Positions 17,373 to 26,797 of a stretch of 64,000 bases of DNA are shown one piece after another. Within the stretch, counting starts at the first letter, position 1. Every line of letters begins with the position of its first letter. The notes under the pieces were generated by a model, which was not told where the DNA came from, made no database searches, and saw nothing but the letters and a program-made list of their open reading frames with translations. The stretch covers positions 62,001-126,000 of the forward strand of contig MUZD01000002.1 in NCBI GenBank assembly GCA_002155105.1, written 5' to 3'. The translations under genes and the position numbers were made by a program. Source of the DNA: Sedimentibacter sp. SX930. GTDB taxonomy: Bacteria > Bacillota > Bacilli > Lactobacillales > Aerococcaceae.

Positions 17373-20123
17373 TTATTCTTCAGTTGTTGGAGTTTCGTCG
17401 GCAGGTGGAGTTTCCTCTTCTGTTTCTGCGTCAGCGGGTGTCTCGTCCTCTGGTGCAGGCTCATCCTCTGCATCAGCCGCATCATCTGCAGCATTGTCTG
17501 CAGCATTGTTTCGGTTTGCCGCTGCGGCGGCCGCATTACGTCTCGCTGCTGCTTCAGCTAGATAGCTGTCCCAATAGTTTTCCAGATCTTTATCAGTAGC
17601 CCCTGGGGAGAAGTAATAGGAGATTTCTTTCGGTAACGCATCAGCTTTGAACAAATCGGTCCTTGTGCTTCCGTTAAGGGTGACGGATAATCCGTTCTCG
17701 AATGATACAGTTCCAGCCAATGTTCCGGTTTCGGCCAACACCGATTTTTCGACAATCCCTTCCGGTTGTTGGTGCGTCTGATCGGCGCCGAGGATGCCCG
17801 GATTGATGCTGTAGATCTTGTTGGCGATCTGGGACCAGTAATTCAGATTTCGTCCGGTCGGAAGACCTTGATTGTTAGGGTCATAGAAGACATGTTCTCC
17901 CTTGTAATTGTCGTAGCCCATCCAAGAGCTTAGTGTGACGGTAGGGGTGCTGGCGATGAACCAGATGTCCCGGTTAGCTTCGGATGTCCCGGTCTTACCT
18001 GCCCAATCGGCGCTGAAATTCAGATAATTGTTGATCGACCTGCCTGTACCATCAGTGATGACGTCGCGCAGAATATCCAAAGTCAGATAAGCGGTGTCTT
18101 GCGAGAATACTTCAGTTGTTTCGGCCTCGTGCTGATATACGACGTTCCCGTGCTTGTCCGTGATGGTTTCGATCAGATAGGGCGAAACATGCTCGCCTCC
18201 GGTTGCGAAGGTCGTGAAAGCGCTGGTCTGTTCCAAAACGGTAGGGCCATCATTCGTTGCTCCGATCGCCAAGGATGGATTGCCGTATTCCGATTCGTCT
18301 ATCGAGGTGATGCCCATTTTTTCCAGATATTGCCCCGGATTCATGCCTTTGTCGTTCATGGCGACATAGAGCTTGATTGTGGGGTTGTTTTTTGATTGGT
18401 AGAGCGCTTGTCGAGCGGTCATGTATGTATTGGAAATGGTATCGCCGAAGTTTGTAGGCTCCCATACTGTGCCGTCGGGCTGTTTGATGCTTATTTTTGT
18501 ATCAGGCACCATCGAAGCAGGGTAGATCAGGTTCTGCTCAATCGCCGGAGCATAGACCAGCAACGGCTTTATCGTTGAGCCAGGTGATCGGTTAGTGCTG
18601 AACACGTGGTCCACTTGATTGACCGAAAAATCACGGCCTCCGATGAATCCGATGATCTTACCTGTCTGGTTCTCGATCAATACACTACCTGTTTGGGCAA
18701 GCTCCGTCACTTCCTGCGTGACCCCATCTGCATCAACATAGGTATCAACGAATGTATCTCCCAAAGTTTGCCCATATTCTGATGCGACTTCCTGCATGCC
18801 GTTGTAGATATCTTTGTCGATTGTGCTGTACACATTGTAGCCTGATAAGCGCAATGTGTTGTCTGCGTTCGCGTAATATTCGTTGTACAGTTCAGTGTCC
18901 GCTTCCAGATCCTCCAAGGTGAGGTCATTCCCGGCAGCGGCCTGCTCCATCAGCACGAGGATCGCTTCGCGTTCGACGGCTTGATATAGGTAGCTGTTCC
19001 TGTCCTCTTGCGTGGCATGGGCAGCTACGAAATCCTGGGTGATGTCGTATGCGACGGCAGTATCATATTCTTCCTGCGTGATGTAGCCTTCGCTGAGCAT
19101 CCGGAATAGCACAGTGTTCTTTCGGTTCAAAACTGCAGTCAAATCTTCCTTTCTTTCACCATATTGTGTGAAAGGGGTATAGGTATAAGGGTTCTGCGGA
19201 ATCCCCACCAGAAATGCCGCCTGAGCTAAGGAAACATCGGCTGCATGGACACCAAAAATGCCGTTCGCTGCTTCCTCAATGCCAGCGATATTGGAACCGC
19301 TGCTGTTTCGTCCGAATGGCGAAACGTTGAGGTAAGCCGTCAGTATTTCATCTTTCGTAAAGAAATTTTCGAGCCGCAGCGCCAATAAGATTTCATTGGC
19401 TTTGCGGGAAAAAGTCACTTCATTCGTCAATATCTGTTGTTTGACGAGCTGCTGCGTCAAGGTGGAACCGCCGCTTTGGCTGCCGAAGCCGGTCAGTTCA
19501 GTCACCAACGCCCTCAAAATGGCCTTCGGTACGATTCCATCATGCTCATAAAAATTTTCGTCCTCCGTTGCGATGAGCGCCTCTTTGATTATCGGCGAGA
19601 TGCTTTCCGATCCGACGGTGGTCCTGACCAAATCTGTGCGTATTTCCGAAATGGCTTCGGTGTTCGCATAGTACATAGTGGAAACAAGCTCGACATTGCC
19701 AATGTCTTCAGCCATGCTTTCGTATGTAGGGGCAGTCTCTTTCGAAATCAAATTAGCGAAATAACCCAGACCCGCGCCACCGCCAAAGATGCCCAACAGA
19801 ATCATCAACAATATGATTCCTGTAAAAATATTCCGGATTACACCAAAAAAAACATTGAAACCAAAAGCTCCTTTTGAAAGAAGAGGCTTCATGTTTGTTT
19901 CTGTGTCCATCTTCCGTTTCATTCTTCGCAAAGTCACTTTGCCTTGATCCATACGCTTGTGGGTCCTCTGTTCCCAATCCAAGGCTTTTTCCTTTGTTCT
20001 TGCAGCATTTTCTTTCGTGAAAATCCGCTGCAGGCTGCCATTTATCGATTGCCCAAGGCGTTTGAAAAATTCGCCTGTCTTTTTTAGCCATTCTTCCGCT
20101 TTATTTCCATCTGGATTGTTCAT
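17373..20123 (-). CDS. pbp2A: Class A penicillin-binding protein (glycosyltransferase/transpeptidase), PBP2A-like
   Basis: Bifunctional peptidoglycan synthase anchored in the membrane. In 916 residues one sees a basic cytosolic N terminus of about 90 residues, a membrane helix (about 92-122, FTGIILLMILLGIFGGGAGL), the GT51 domain with EDENFYEHDG (catalytic Glu near 188) and GGSTLTQQLVKQ, and the transpeptidase with SPGSTIKP (Ser near 516), SKNNP, and KTGT near 710. The last 60 residues are an Ala-, Glu-, Pro- and Thr-rich low-complexity tail outside the cell. GAGGGAAC lies just before ATG. The gene converges with ccpA, as the PBP2A gene does in Enterococcus. Confidence 0.95.
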   Translation of the reverse strand: MNNPDGNKAEEWLKKTGEFFKRLGQSINGSLQRIFTKENAARTKEKALDWEQRTHKRMDQGKVTLRRMKRKMDTETNMKPLLSKGAFGFNVFFGVIRNIFTGIILLMILLGIFGGGAGLGYFANLISKETAPTYESMAEDIGNVELVSTMYYANTEAISEIRTDLVRTTVGSESISPIIKEALIATEDENFYEHDGIVPKAILRALVTELTGFGSQSGGSTLTQQLVKQQILTNEVTFSRKANEILLALRLENFFTKDEILTAYLNVSPFGRNSSGSNIAGIEEAANGIFGVHAADVSLAQAAFLVGIPQNPYTYTPFTQYGERKEDLTAVLNRKNTVLFRMLSEGYITQEEYDTAVAYDITQDFVAAHATQEDRNSYLYQAVEREAILVLMEQAAAGNDLTLEDLEADTELYNEYYANADNTLRLSGYNVYSTIDKDIYNGMQEVASEYGQTLGDTFVDTYVDADGVTQEVTELAQTGSVLIENQTGKIIGFIGGRDFSVNQVDHVFSTNRSPGSTIKPLLVYAPAIEQNLIYPASMVPDTKISIKQPDGTVWEPTNFGDTISNTYMTARQALYQSKNNPTIKLYVAMNDKGMNPGQYLEKMGITSIDESEYGNPSLAIGATNDGPTVLEQTSAFTTFATGGEHVSPYLIETITDKHGNVVYQHEAETTEVFSQDTAYLTLDILRDVITDGTGRSINNYLNFSADWAGKTGTSEANRDIWFIASTPTVTLSSWMGYDNYKGEHVFYDPNNQGLPTGRNLNYWSQIANKIYSINPGILGADQTHQQPEGIVEKSVLAETGTLAGTVSFENGLSVTLNGSTRTDLFKADALPKEISYYFSPGATDKDLENYWDSYLAEAAARRNAAAAAANRNNAADNAADDAADAEDEPAPEDETPADAETEEETPPADETPTTEE

Positions 20124-20225
20124 ATGTTCCCTCTTTTCCTTTTCAGGTGGTCACTTATCAGTATAACAAAAAAGCTTTGTCATGACTATTACATAGCACG
20201 AACAATCACTAAGTCGGAGGGGCTA

Positions 20226-20266
20226 AAAAAATCAGCCAGGAAGGTTATCCTGGCTGATTTTTTTGA
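20226..20266 (-). terminator. Terminator of trhO
   Basis: AATCAGCCAGG / CCTGGCTGATT with an 8-nt loop, flanked by A runs and T runs on either side. It sits 3 bp past the trhO stop. Confidence 0.9.
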
Positions 20267-20268
20267 TG

Positions 20269-21249
20269 CTATGCAGTTGTTACAGCAGAGGTTTCCGTTG
20301 TCTCTCCGATGGCGGCCAAACGCTCCGCTACGTCAGACAGTGTCAATTGATTACGCTGCACATAATAATTCGGCTGGTGGACGCGGCATTCATGCGAGCA
20401 GCTGCGCATGTACTTGTGTTCATTTTCTTCGGAACAGAGCATTCTGCGGTTGCAGCTCGGATTGGCGCAATTTGCATAGCGTTCGCATGGTGTACCGTCG
20501 AACCAATCCTTTCCGACTACGACATGTTCGACGCGATTGATGTCGACACCGATACGCTCATCGAAAACATACATTTTCCCATCCCAAAGGTCGCCTTTGA
20601 CCGCTTCGTCTTTCCCGTAGGTTGCGATCCCGCCATGCAGTTGGCCGACATCCTTAAAGCCTTCCTTGACAAGCCAGCCTGAGAATTTTTCGCAGCGGAT
20701 GCCCCCGGTACAATAGGTCACGACACGTTTTTCCATGAATTTTTCTTTGTTGTCGCGGATCCATTGCGGCAATTCGCGGAAGTTTGCGATATCCGGACGG
20801 ACAGCGCCACGGAAATGGCCAAGGTCGTACTCATAGTCGTTGCGTGCATCAATTACGACTGTGTTTTCGTCGAGGATAGCTTCGCGGAACGCTTCCGGGG
20901 ACAAGTATGCGCCAGTCAATTCATTTGGGTCAAGGTCGTCTCCGCCCAGGTGCAACGATACGATTTCCTGACGTGGACGGACAAACATCTTTTTGAAAGC
21001 ATGGCCGTCCGTCTCATCGATTTTGTAAGTGATGTCGTTGAAACGAGGATCTGCGTTCATATGCTCAATGTAGGCTTGCGTTTGTTCAACGGTCCCGGAA
21101 ACCGTTCCGTTGATGCCTTCCGATGCGACCAAAATTCTTCCTTTTAAGCCGATTTCTTTGCAGAATCCTAGATGTTCTTGCGCGAATGTTTCTGCATCCT
21201 CTATCGGTGTATATTTATAATAGAGTAGGACACGATATTCTTTTGTCAT
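20269..21249 (-). CDS. trhO: tRNA uridine(34) hydroxylase, rhodanese family
   Basis: Oxygen-dependent enzyme that makes 5-hydroxyuridine at the wobble position of tRNAs (TrhO/YceA; YbfQ in Bacillus). The 326 residues have the N-terminal acylphosphatase-like domain ([31 protein letters not shown]), a rhodanese domain with [14 protein letters not shown] (active cysteine near residue 180), and a C-terminal cysteine-rich segment ([19 protein letters not shown]) likely to bind metal. A short Thr/Ala tail follows. Monocistronic, with its own promoter and terminator. Confidence 0.94.
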   Translation of the reverse strand: MTKEYRVLLYYKYTPIEDAETFAQEHLGFCKEIGLKGRILVASEGINGTVSGTVEQTQAYIEHMNADPRFNDITYKIDETDGHAFKKMFVRPRQEIVSLHLGGDDLDPNELTGAYLSPEAFREAILDENTVVIDARNDYEYDLGHFRGAVRPDIANFRELPQWIRDNKEKFMEKRVVTYCTGGIRCEKFSGWLVKEGFKDVGQLHGGIATYGKDEAVKGDLWDGKMYVFDERIGVDINRVEHVVVGKDWFDGTPCERYANCANPSCNRRMLCSEENEHKYMRSCSHECRVHQPNYYVQRNQLTLSDVAERLAAIGETTETSAVTTA

Positions 21250-21293
21250 ACTGCTCCCCCTAATTCAATCTGTTTTACTTCGAACGTTATAAA

Positions 21294-21323
21294 ATTATAC
21301 ACATTTTGTAAGCGGAAAGCCAA
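21294..21323 (-). promoter_or_regulatory. Promoter of trhO
   Basis: Minus strand TTGGCT (21318-21323), 18-bp spacer, TATAAT (21294-21299), 45 bp before the start codon. Confidence 0.65.
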
Positions 21324-21357
21324 GAATATGCTCAGCGGGCAAAAAAGGGCGTCATAC

Positions 21358-21387
21358 TTTATAGAGGTAGGCGTTGCGTGCTACACT
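21358..21387 (+). promoter_or_regulatory. Possible promoter of the diacylglycerol kinase-like gene
   Basis: TTTATA (21358-21363), 18-bp spacer, TGC-extended TACACT (21382-21387), 35 bp before the start codon. Confidence 0.45.
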
Positions 21388-21421
21388 TGCTGCAGAGGGA
21401 AAATGAAAGCGGGGGAATGAG

Positions 21422-22318
21422 ATGGGTATTTGCACACTGATCGTAAATCCGTCGTCAGGAGGCGAAAAAGCTACTGGCTATTTGGACTTGATGAGGACGC
21501 GCTTGAGCGAAATGTTTGAAGAGGTCACTGTTAAAAAAACCGAAAAGCAAGGCGATGCCGAAAAGTTTGCGCAAGAAGCAGCAAACCTGGGACACGAAGC
21601 GGTTTTCTGCATGGGTGGCGATGGCACAGTCAACGAAACCATCAATGGCTTGGCGGTTGCAGGGAAAAGTGTATCTTTCGGGTTCATTCCGTTGGGCACC
21701 GTCAATGACCTTGCAAGAGCGATAGGCATCCCGTTGGACCCTGAGCAGGCCATCAGCATGTTGAGCGAGGCAGCCTTGGTCGTTCTGGACATCGGCAAGG
21801 TCAATGATCGTTATTTTGTATCGAATGTTGCCGCCGGTGCGATCCCCGAGGCTGTGGAAGGAGTCAGCGCGGAAGAAAAAACAAAATATGGTCCTCTGGC
21901 TTATTTCATCGAAGGAGGAAAAGCATTAGCGAAACAGACCATGCATCGTTTCCGCATTACAGTGGATGGAGAGACCTTTACACAGGAATCGCCACTCATT
22001 CTGATCGCGCTGACGAATTCAATCGCCAGCTTCGAAAGTTTTATGCCCCAAGCAAAAGTCGATGACGGCAAGATGCGGATGGTCGTTTTCAAGGAGTTTA
22101 ATCTGCTGGATTCGCTGAAACTCTTGCCTCAGCTAATCAGAGGCGAAATCAAAAATTCGGATGCTGTCATCTATAAATCATTCAAACACGCCACTATCGC
22201 CGTCGAGGATGGCGAAAACCTAATCACCAATGTCGACGGTGATGAAGGGCCGGCATTTCCGCTGGAGATCGAGATACTGCCTTCCTTCATCAAAGTTTAC
22301 GGGCCGGCAGCCACTTGA
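21422..22318 (+). CDS. Diacylglycerol kinase family lipid kinase
   Basis: A 298-residue member of the DAGK catalytic family (YegS/BmrU/DgkB group), which phosphorylates diacylglycerol or related lipids at the membrane face. Motifs: IVNPSSGGEKA near the start, the nucleotide-binding CMGGDGTVNE near residue 65, IPLGTVNDLARAIG, and the late YGPLAYFIEG. It is too short and divergent for me to separate a true DgkB from a YegS-like enzyme. Its GGGGGAA ribosome site lies 4-8 bp before the ATG. It converges with pepF at a shared terminator. Confidence 0.88.
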   Translation: MGICTLIVNPSSGGEKATGYLDLMRTRLSEMFEEVTVKKTEKQGDAEKFAQEAANLGHEAVFCMGGDGTVNETINGLAVAGKSVSFGFIPLGTVNDLARAIGIPLDPEQAISMLSEAALVVLDIGKVNDRYFVSNVAAGAIPEAVEGVSAEEKTKYGPLAYFIEGGKALAKQTMHRFRITVDGETFTQESPLILIALTNSIASFESFMPQAKVDDGKMRMVVFKEFNLLDSLKLLPQLIRGEIKNSDAVIYKSFKHATIAVEDGENLITNVDGDEGPAFPLEIEILPSFIKVYGPAAT

Positions 22319-22323
22319 ATATA

Positions 22324-22372
22324 AACAAATCCCTACGACCGATGTAAATTCAGGTCATAGGGATTTGTTTTG
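22324..22372. terminator. Bidirectional terminator between the lipid kinase gene and pepF
   Basis: AAACAAATCCCTA pairs with TAGGGATTTGTTT, with GACC/GGTC continuing the stem. Both sides provide A/T-rich tails. Confidence 0.85.
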
Positions 22373-22375
22373 TAT

Positions 22376-24184
22376 CTAGATATATTTTTCGGTCAAACGC
22401 AGGAATTCTTCCACGTCTCCCGCCATGATTTCCAAGCCTTGGTTCCAGAAATCCGGCTGCGTGATATCGGCACCAAGATGCTTCATCACGAGGTCTTCAG
22501 TCGTCATCGATCCGGTATCCCGCAACAGTGAAATATAGGTTTCTTCAAAATTTCCAGTCTGCTTCATCGATTGCGCGTAAATCCCAAGGCTGAACAGGAA
22601 GCCAAACGTGTAAGGGAAGTTGTAGAATGGGACATCATCGATGAAGAAGTGCAGTTTGCTCGCCCAGAATAGGGGATGATAGTCACTCAAAGCCCCTTGG
22701 TAAGCCTCCTTCTGGGCAGCCTCCATCAAACCGGACAAACGATCTGCTGTGACAAAACCGTTCATCCTTTCGGTGTAGAATGACTTTTCGAAAAGGTAAC
22801 GGGCATGGATATTCAGGAACATGGCCGTCGCATTTTCAAGCTTCGTATTGAGCAGGGAAATTTTTTCTACATCACTGCTGGCTTCTCTGACCGTAGCCGC
22901 ACTGATGATGGTTTCCGCAAAAGTCGATGCCGTTTCGGCGACGTTCATGGCATAGCGCGTATTCAGATCCGGCAGGTCGCGCATTACGTGAGAATGGAAG
23001 GCATGGCCCAGCTCATGGGCAAGTGTGCTCATGTCGCTTGCTGAACCCGTAAAGGTCATGAAAATCCGTGATTCTTTCGATTCCGGATAATCTTCGCAAT
23101 AGCCACCAGGTCTTTTTCCGGATCGGTTTTCGGCTTCGATCCAGCGGTTCTTGACTGCATCCAAGGAAAAGTCTGCCAGTTTCGGACCGAAGGAGGCAAA
23201 GTGTTCGATGATGTAATCGACTGCTTCGTCGAAGCTGAAGGTTTTTGATTGGAAACTGCCGAGCGAAACAGGGGCATCGACATCATACCAAGCCAACTTA
23301 TCCTTGCCCATCAGAGTGGCTTTGCGATTCAAAAACGAAAGGAACGGCTGTTTGTTGGCACTGATGGCTTGCCACATCGTGTCCAAGGTTTCGCGCTTGA
23401 TGCGGTTATAACGCAATGGCTCAACCAAAAAATCCTCATCCTGATGCGCCTCGAAATCAGCCAAACGGAAACCTTGCAGGTGGTTCAGTGTATCGGCGAA
23501 TGCAGGCGCAAGGGAACCCCAGGCTTTTTCCCATTCAACGAATATTTTTTTGCGGACGCTCGGATCGGGATCGGCATACATCCGGTTCATCGCTTGGCCG
23601 GCGGATAGTTCGCTAAAAGTTCCGTCAACCTCTTCAAAAGGAATCTTGATGAAGGATACGAGCGTGTCATAGTGCGCGCTCCAACCGTTGAAACCATCGA
23701 CACGCAATGTTGCCAATAAGGCTTCTTCCTTGTCGGAGAGGAGGCGGCTGCCTTGTTGGCGCCATTCCGAAAGCGCGAATGCAAGCGGTGAAAAGGCGGG
23801 CTTTTCCACCAATTGGTTCCAGTCAATTTCTTTGACTGCGGTTACTTTTTTCTTCAGAGTCGTTTGAATAATCGTTAATTTGCTGTACAATTGAATTATT
23901 CGCGCATGGATTGCGCTTGCATCCAAGTCCGAGACATCGGCTGATTGGACACCTGTTATGAAACTGTTGCATTGCATCAAAGCTTTTGCGTACAGCTCCT
24001 CTTGATGAAGCAAATCCTGAAAAACAGGATAATCCGGTTTATCTTGTTCGGGGTCCCAAGTGTTTGCTGCGGATTCAAAATCCTTCAGTCCGTCTTGGAT
24101 CGACTGTATTTTTTCTTGTAGGGCGGGCGAAGAACTTCCTCCTTCAAAAAATGAGTCCAAATCCCAGGTAAGGCTATATTTCAT
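22376..24184 (-). CDS. pepF: Oligoendopeptidase F (M3B metallopeptidase)
   Basis: Cytosolic zinc endopeptidase that cuts oligopeptides of roughly 7-20 residues. The 602-residue product has the zinc motif LAHELGHAFHSHVM (HExxH near residue 390) and the downstream glutamate in NVAETASTFAE. It is of normal length. The start is set at 24184 since GAGAGG lies 9 bp upstream; the in-frame ATG at 24193 directly abuts that site and would add only MKN. Confidence 0.95.
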   Translation of the reverse strand: MKYSLTWDLDSFFEGGSSSPALQEKIQSIQDGLKDFESAANTWDPEQDKPDYPVFQDLLHQEELYAKALMQCNSFITGVQSADVSDLDASAIHARIIQLYSKLTIIQTTLKKKVTAVKEIDWNQLVEKPAFSPLAFALSEWRQQGSRLLSDKEEALLATLRVDGFNGWSAHYDTLVSFIKIPFEEVDGTFSELSAGQAMNRMYADPDPSVRKKIFVEWEKAWGSLAPAFADTLNHLQGFRLADFEAHQDEDFLVEPLRYNRIKRETLDTMWQAISANKQPFLSFLNRKATLMGKDKLAWYDVDAPVSLGSFQSKTFSFDEAVDYIIEHFASFGPKLADFSLDAVKNRWIEAENRSGKRPGGYCEDYPESKESRIFMTFTGSASDMSTLAHELGHAFHSHVMRDLPDLNTRYAMNVAETASTFAETIISAATVREASSDVEKISLLNTKLENATAMFLNIHARYLFEKSFYTERMNGFVTADRLSGLMEAAQKEAYQGALSDYHPLFWASKLHFFIDDVPFYNFPYTFGFLFSLGIYAQSMKQTGNFEETYISLLRDTGSMTTEDLVMKHLGADITQPDFWNQGLEIMAGDVEEFLRLTEKYI

Positions 24185-24293
24185 GTTTTTCATCCTCTCA
24201 GGCTGAATTGACTAACGTAATGCCATAATTTCATTATAACAATTCCCAACAAAATATAAAAAAGAATTCACATCAAGAAAGGAAAAAAACTGC

Positions 24294-24791
24294 ATGCAAA
24301 GAGAACAAAAGAGCAATTCATACATAGTGGGAGCAGTTCTGATCATGGGGTACCTCTATTACCGCGCCACTTTCCAACAAGATTTTTATGCGTTGCCGAA
24401 CATCATCGCGAACCTGCTGCAGGCACAACCGCTCTCCGGATTATTCGCAACCTTCACCTTCCGCTACGGGGAGCAGGTGATCAGCATTGAGGCATTGGGC
24501 TACTTCGGATTTTTGGGATTTTTCGGCAGCAAAATCTGGTTGTTCCTTTCCTACTCCATACTGGCTTACCTTTGGTATGGCGGGCTTTCCGGGAAGATGC
24601 GGGAGGCATTTACGCCTATAGTAGTGGCGCTGCTGCTTTCCGTGAGTTACGCTGCTGCGGATGAATTTCACCAGTCGTTTGTGTCTCCGGCATTTGCAAT
24701 GAAGGAAGACGTGATTTTGGCTGGCATAGGGGCAATTTTGGCGATAATCGCCGGTTGGTTTTTTCTGATAGCCAGAAAAGGCAGAAAGTGA
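24294..24791 (+). CDS. VanZ-like family membrane protein
   Basis: A 165-residue integral membrane protein with about four hydrophobic segments (10-25, 60-85, 95-125 and 138-158). The YAAADEFHQSFV stretch before the third to last helix matches the conserved DExHQ motif of VanZ-like proteins. VanZ gives low-level teicoplanin resistance in Enterococcus; most chromosomal homologues have no known role. AAAGGAAA precedes ATG 24294. Confidence 0.85.
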   Translation: MQREQKSNSYIVGAVLIMGYLYYRATFQQDFYALPNIIANLLQAQPLSGLFATFTFRYGEQVISIEALGYFGFLGFFGSKIWLFLSYSILAYLWYGGLSGKMREAFTPIVVALLLSVSYAAADEFHQSFVSPAFAMKEDVILAGIGAILAIIAGWFFLIARKGRK

Positions 24792-24792
24792 A

Positions 24793-24821
24793 TTGCCATA
24801 AGCGGTTACTTTTGATAAAAT
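24793..24821 (+). promoter_or_regulatory. Promoter of yebC
   Basis: TTGCCA (24793-24798), 17-bp spacer, TAAAAT (24816-24821) with TGA before it; 36 bp before the yebC ATG. Confidence 0.7.
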
Positions 24822-24857
24822 GATTGAGTAAATTAATAGATGAGAAGAGGGATCTGA

Positions 24858-25595
24858 ATGTCAGGACATTCAAAATGGAGTAAAATCAAAGGCGCAAAAG
24901 GCGCTGCAGATCAAAAACGAGGTAAAATTTTCCAGAGATTATCAAAAGAAATTTATATGGCTGCAAAAAACAGCGGTCCGGATCCCTCATCTAACCCGAG
25001 CCTGCGCATGATCATCGATAAAGCGAAAGCGGCGAACATGCCGAACGACAACATCACACGCGCCATCAAAAAAGCAACATCTGCTGGAGAAGGCGAAAAC
25101 TATGAAGAAATCACTTATGAAGGCTACGGCCCGAACGGTGTCGCTGTTTTGGTCCATGCTTTGACCGACAACCGCAACCGTACCGCTACAAACATCAGAG
25201 TCGCTTTCAACAAAAACGGAGGATCTTTGGGAGAATCCGGTTCAGTGAGCTACATGTTCGACCGCAAAGGTTATATCGCAATCGAGCGCGAAGACTTGGA
25301 AGTGGATGAAGACGCGATGTTGATGAGCGTGTTGGAAGCCGGTGGGGAAGAGTTGCAGACAAGCGATGAAGTATTCGAAATCTACACAGATCCTACCGAT
25401 TTTGATGCGGTATGTGAAGCATTGAAGGCAGAAGGCTACGTGTTGGCCGAAGCAGAAGTCACGATGGTTCCGCAAACATTGTCGGCTATCGCAGCGGACA
25501 AAGAAACGCAATTCAGAACGATGCTGGAAAAACTGGAAGACGATGATGACGTCTCCGAAGTATTCCACAACGCTGATCTGGACGACGAAGAATAA
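24858..25595 (+). CDS. yebC: YebC/PmpR family protein (TACO1-like)
   Basis: Soluble protein of 245 residues with the family opening [22 protein letters not shown] and the core [19 protein letters not shown]. Family members have been described as transcription regulators and, more recently, as translation factors that relieve ribosome stalling on proline stretches. EF-P is encoded in this window at 33193, though not in the same operon. GAGGGA precedes the ATG, and the gene has its own promoter and terminator. Confidence 0.95.
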   Translation: MSGHSKWSKIKGAKGAADQKRGKIFQRLSKEIYMAAKNSGPDPSSNPSLRMIIDKAKAANMPNDNITRAIKKATSAGEGENYEEITYEGYGPNGVAVLVHALTDNRNRTATNIRVAFNKNGGSLGESGSVSYMFDRKGYIAIEREDLEVDEDAMLMSVLEAGGEELQTSDEVFEIYTDPTDFDAVCEALKAEGYVLAEAEVTMVPQTLSAIAADKETQFRTMLEKLEDDDDVSEVFHNADLDDEE

Positions 25596-25611
25596 CATTT
25601 TACAGAGAATC

Positions 25612-25663
25612 AAACCCGGTTGCCTACTTGTCAGCAGACAGTGGAAGGCAACCGGGTTTTTTT
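25612..25663 (+). terminator. Terminator of yebC
   Basis: AAACCCGGTTGCCT pairs with AGGCAACCGGGTTT around a 20-nt loop, followed by TTTTTT. Confidence 0.9.
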
Positions 25664-25838
25664 CGGATTTGGCTTTGCTCCTAATAGACAATCCTGTTGT
25701 TGAAATCGCTTTCTTCTTTGGCTTGTAGTATAATTTAGTTAGCCAAAGTCGATCTTTCCTTGGACTTTTCGAACAAGGCTCTTAAAGAGAAGCTATCATT
25801 ATCCGATCGGGATAAACAACGAATGGGGGAACAGCGGT

Positions 25839-26348
25839 ATGGCAAAAATAATATTTGTGATTGCACCTGAAGATTTCCGCGACGAAGAATTATTCATGAC
25901 CCAGGAAGAAATTGCAAAATGCGGACATGAAATGTGGATCGCCAGCCACAAGACCGGGACCTGCATGGGTGTGCATGGCGGAATCGCGCAGTCGGATCTC
26001 TTGGTTGAGGATGTCGATACGACCAGTTTTGATGGAGTGGTGTTTGTTGGAGGAACGGGCAGCCGCGTTTTCTTCGACGATCCGCATGCGTGGATGTTGG
26101 CGCAGGCAATGAATGGGCAAGGCAAAATGGTTGCTGCAATCTGCATCGCACCGGTCATCTTAGCGAACGCGGGTTTACTTAAGAAGAAAAATGCAACTGT
26201 TTTCGAATCTGAGATTGCAGCTATCGAAGCCAAAGGCGCAGTTTACTCTGAGTCCGATGTGACAGTGGATGGCAACCTCATCACTGCTAGCGGTCCGGAT
26301 CAAGCAAAACAGTTTGGGTTGGAAATCTGCAATTTTTTGGCTGGTTAA
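25839..26348 (+). CDS. DJ-1/PfpI family protein
   Basis: A 169-residue single-domain protein of the DJ-1/ThiJ/PfpI fold. The nucleophile elbow is AAICIAPVILANAG with the conserved cysteine near residue 105; the acidic partner near the N terminus is in FRDEELFM. Members include deglycase-like, chaperone-like and protease-like proteins, and the sequence alone does not say which. ATG 25839 follows GGGGGA. A TATAAT at 25729-25734 may be its -10 element. The next gene is 44 bp downstream on the same strand. Confidence 0.87.
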   Translation: MAKIIFVIAPEDFRDEELFMTQEEIAKCGHEMWIASHKTGTCMGVHGGIAQSDLLVEDVDTTSFDGVVFVGGTGSRVFFDDPHAWMLAQAMNGQGKMVAAICIAPVILANAGLLKKKNATVFESEIAAIEAKGAVYSESDVTVDGNLITASGPDQAKQFGLEICNFLAG

Positions 26349-26392
26349 AGCGGAAACACGGCTGGTGGTGAGGAACTGGAGGCGGCAGGAAT

Positions 26393-26689
26393 ATGGAAGA
26401 ACTGAAAGCCAGAATAGAGCTATTGAAGGAACAGGACCCGGTCAAAATGCAGGATCTGGAAAGGAAATTCGGATTGCTGAAGTTCGAGCTGCAGGAAGCG
26501 AAGAAAGCAGTGGAGCAGCAGGAAATCACCTTGGCAGATGTGAAAGGCGAATGGATCAAAGACAATTCGGAAGAAAACCTCGCCGCTTTGCGTGAGGAAG
26601 AACAGAATCTGAAGATTGCCAAATTGAACTACAGCGCCGCAGTGGAGAAGATGGACATCATGAAAACCGTCGTTTTTCTGCTTTCCTGA
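26393..26689 (+). CDS. Unknown coiled-coil protein, 98 residues
   Basis: I do not recognise a family. The product is highly charged and helical: residues 1-75 alternate Glu/Lys with leucines in heptad-like spacing (LKARIELLKEQ, LERKFGLLKFELQEAKKAV), and a short hydrophobic end (VVFLLS) follows. GGAGG lies 10 bp before the ATG. It sits in the same direction as the DJ-1/PfpI gene and before a strong terminator, so both may form one transcript. Confidence 0.65.
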   Translation: MEELKARIELLKEQDPVKMQDLERKFGLLKFELQEAKKAVEQQEITLADVKGEWIKDNSEENLAALREEEQNLKIAKLNYSAAVEKMDIMKTVVFLLS

Positions 26690-26727
26690 CAGGGTGAAAA
26701 CAGTGAGATAAAGAAGCATCCATAACC

Positions 26728-26777
26728 AAAAAAGAACGGCAAGGACTATTTAAAATGTCCTTGCCGTTCTTTTTTTG
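26728..26777. terminator. Bidirectional terminator between the coiled-coil gene and the YitT-like gene
   Basis: AAAGAACGGCAAGGAC / GTCCTTGCCGTTCTTT with a 10-nt AT-rich loop, A run before and T run after. Confidence 0.92.
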
Positions 26778-26797
26778 GTTATGGAGTTGTTTAGCGA

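Noticed and set aside
20764-21147. Open frame opposite trhO
   Set aside because: Fully inside the conserved trhO gene on the other strand, no domain or start signal.
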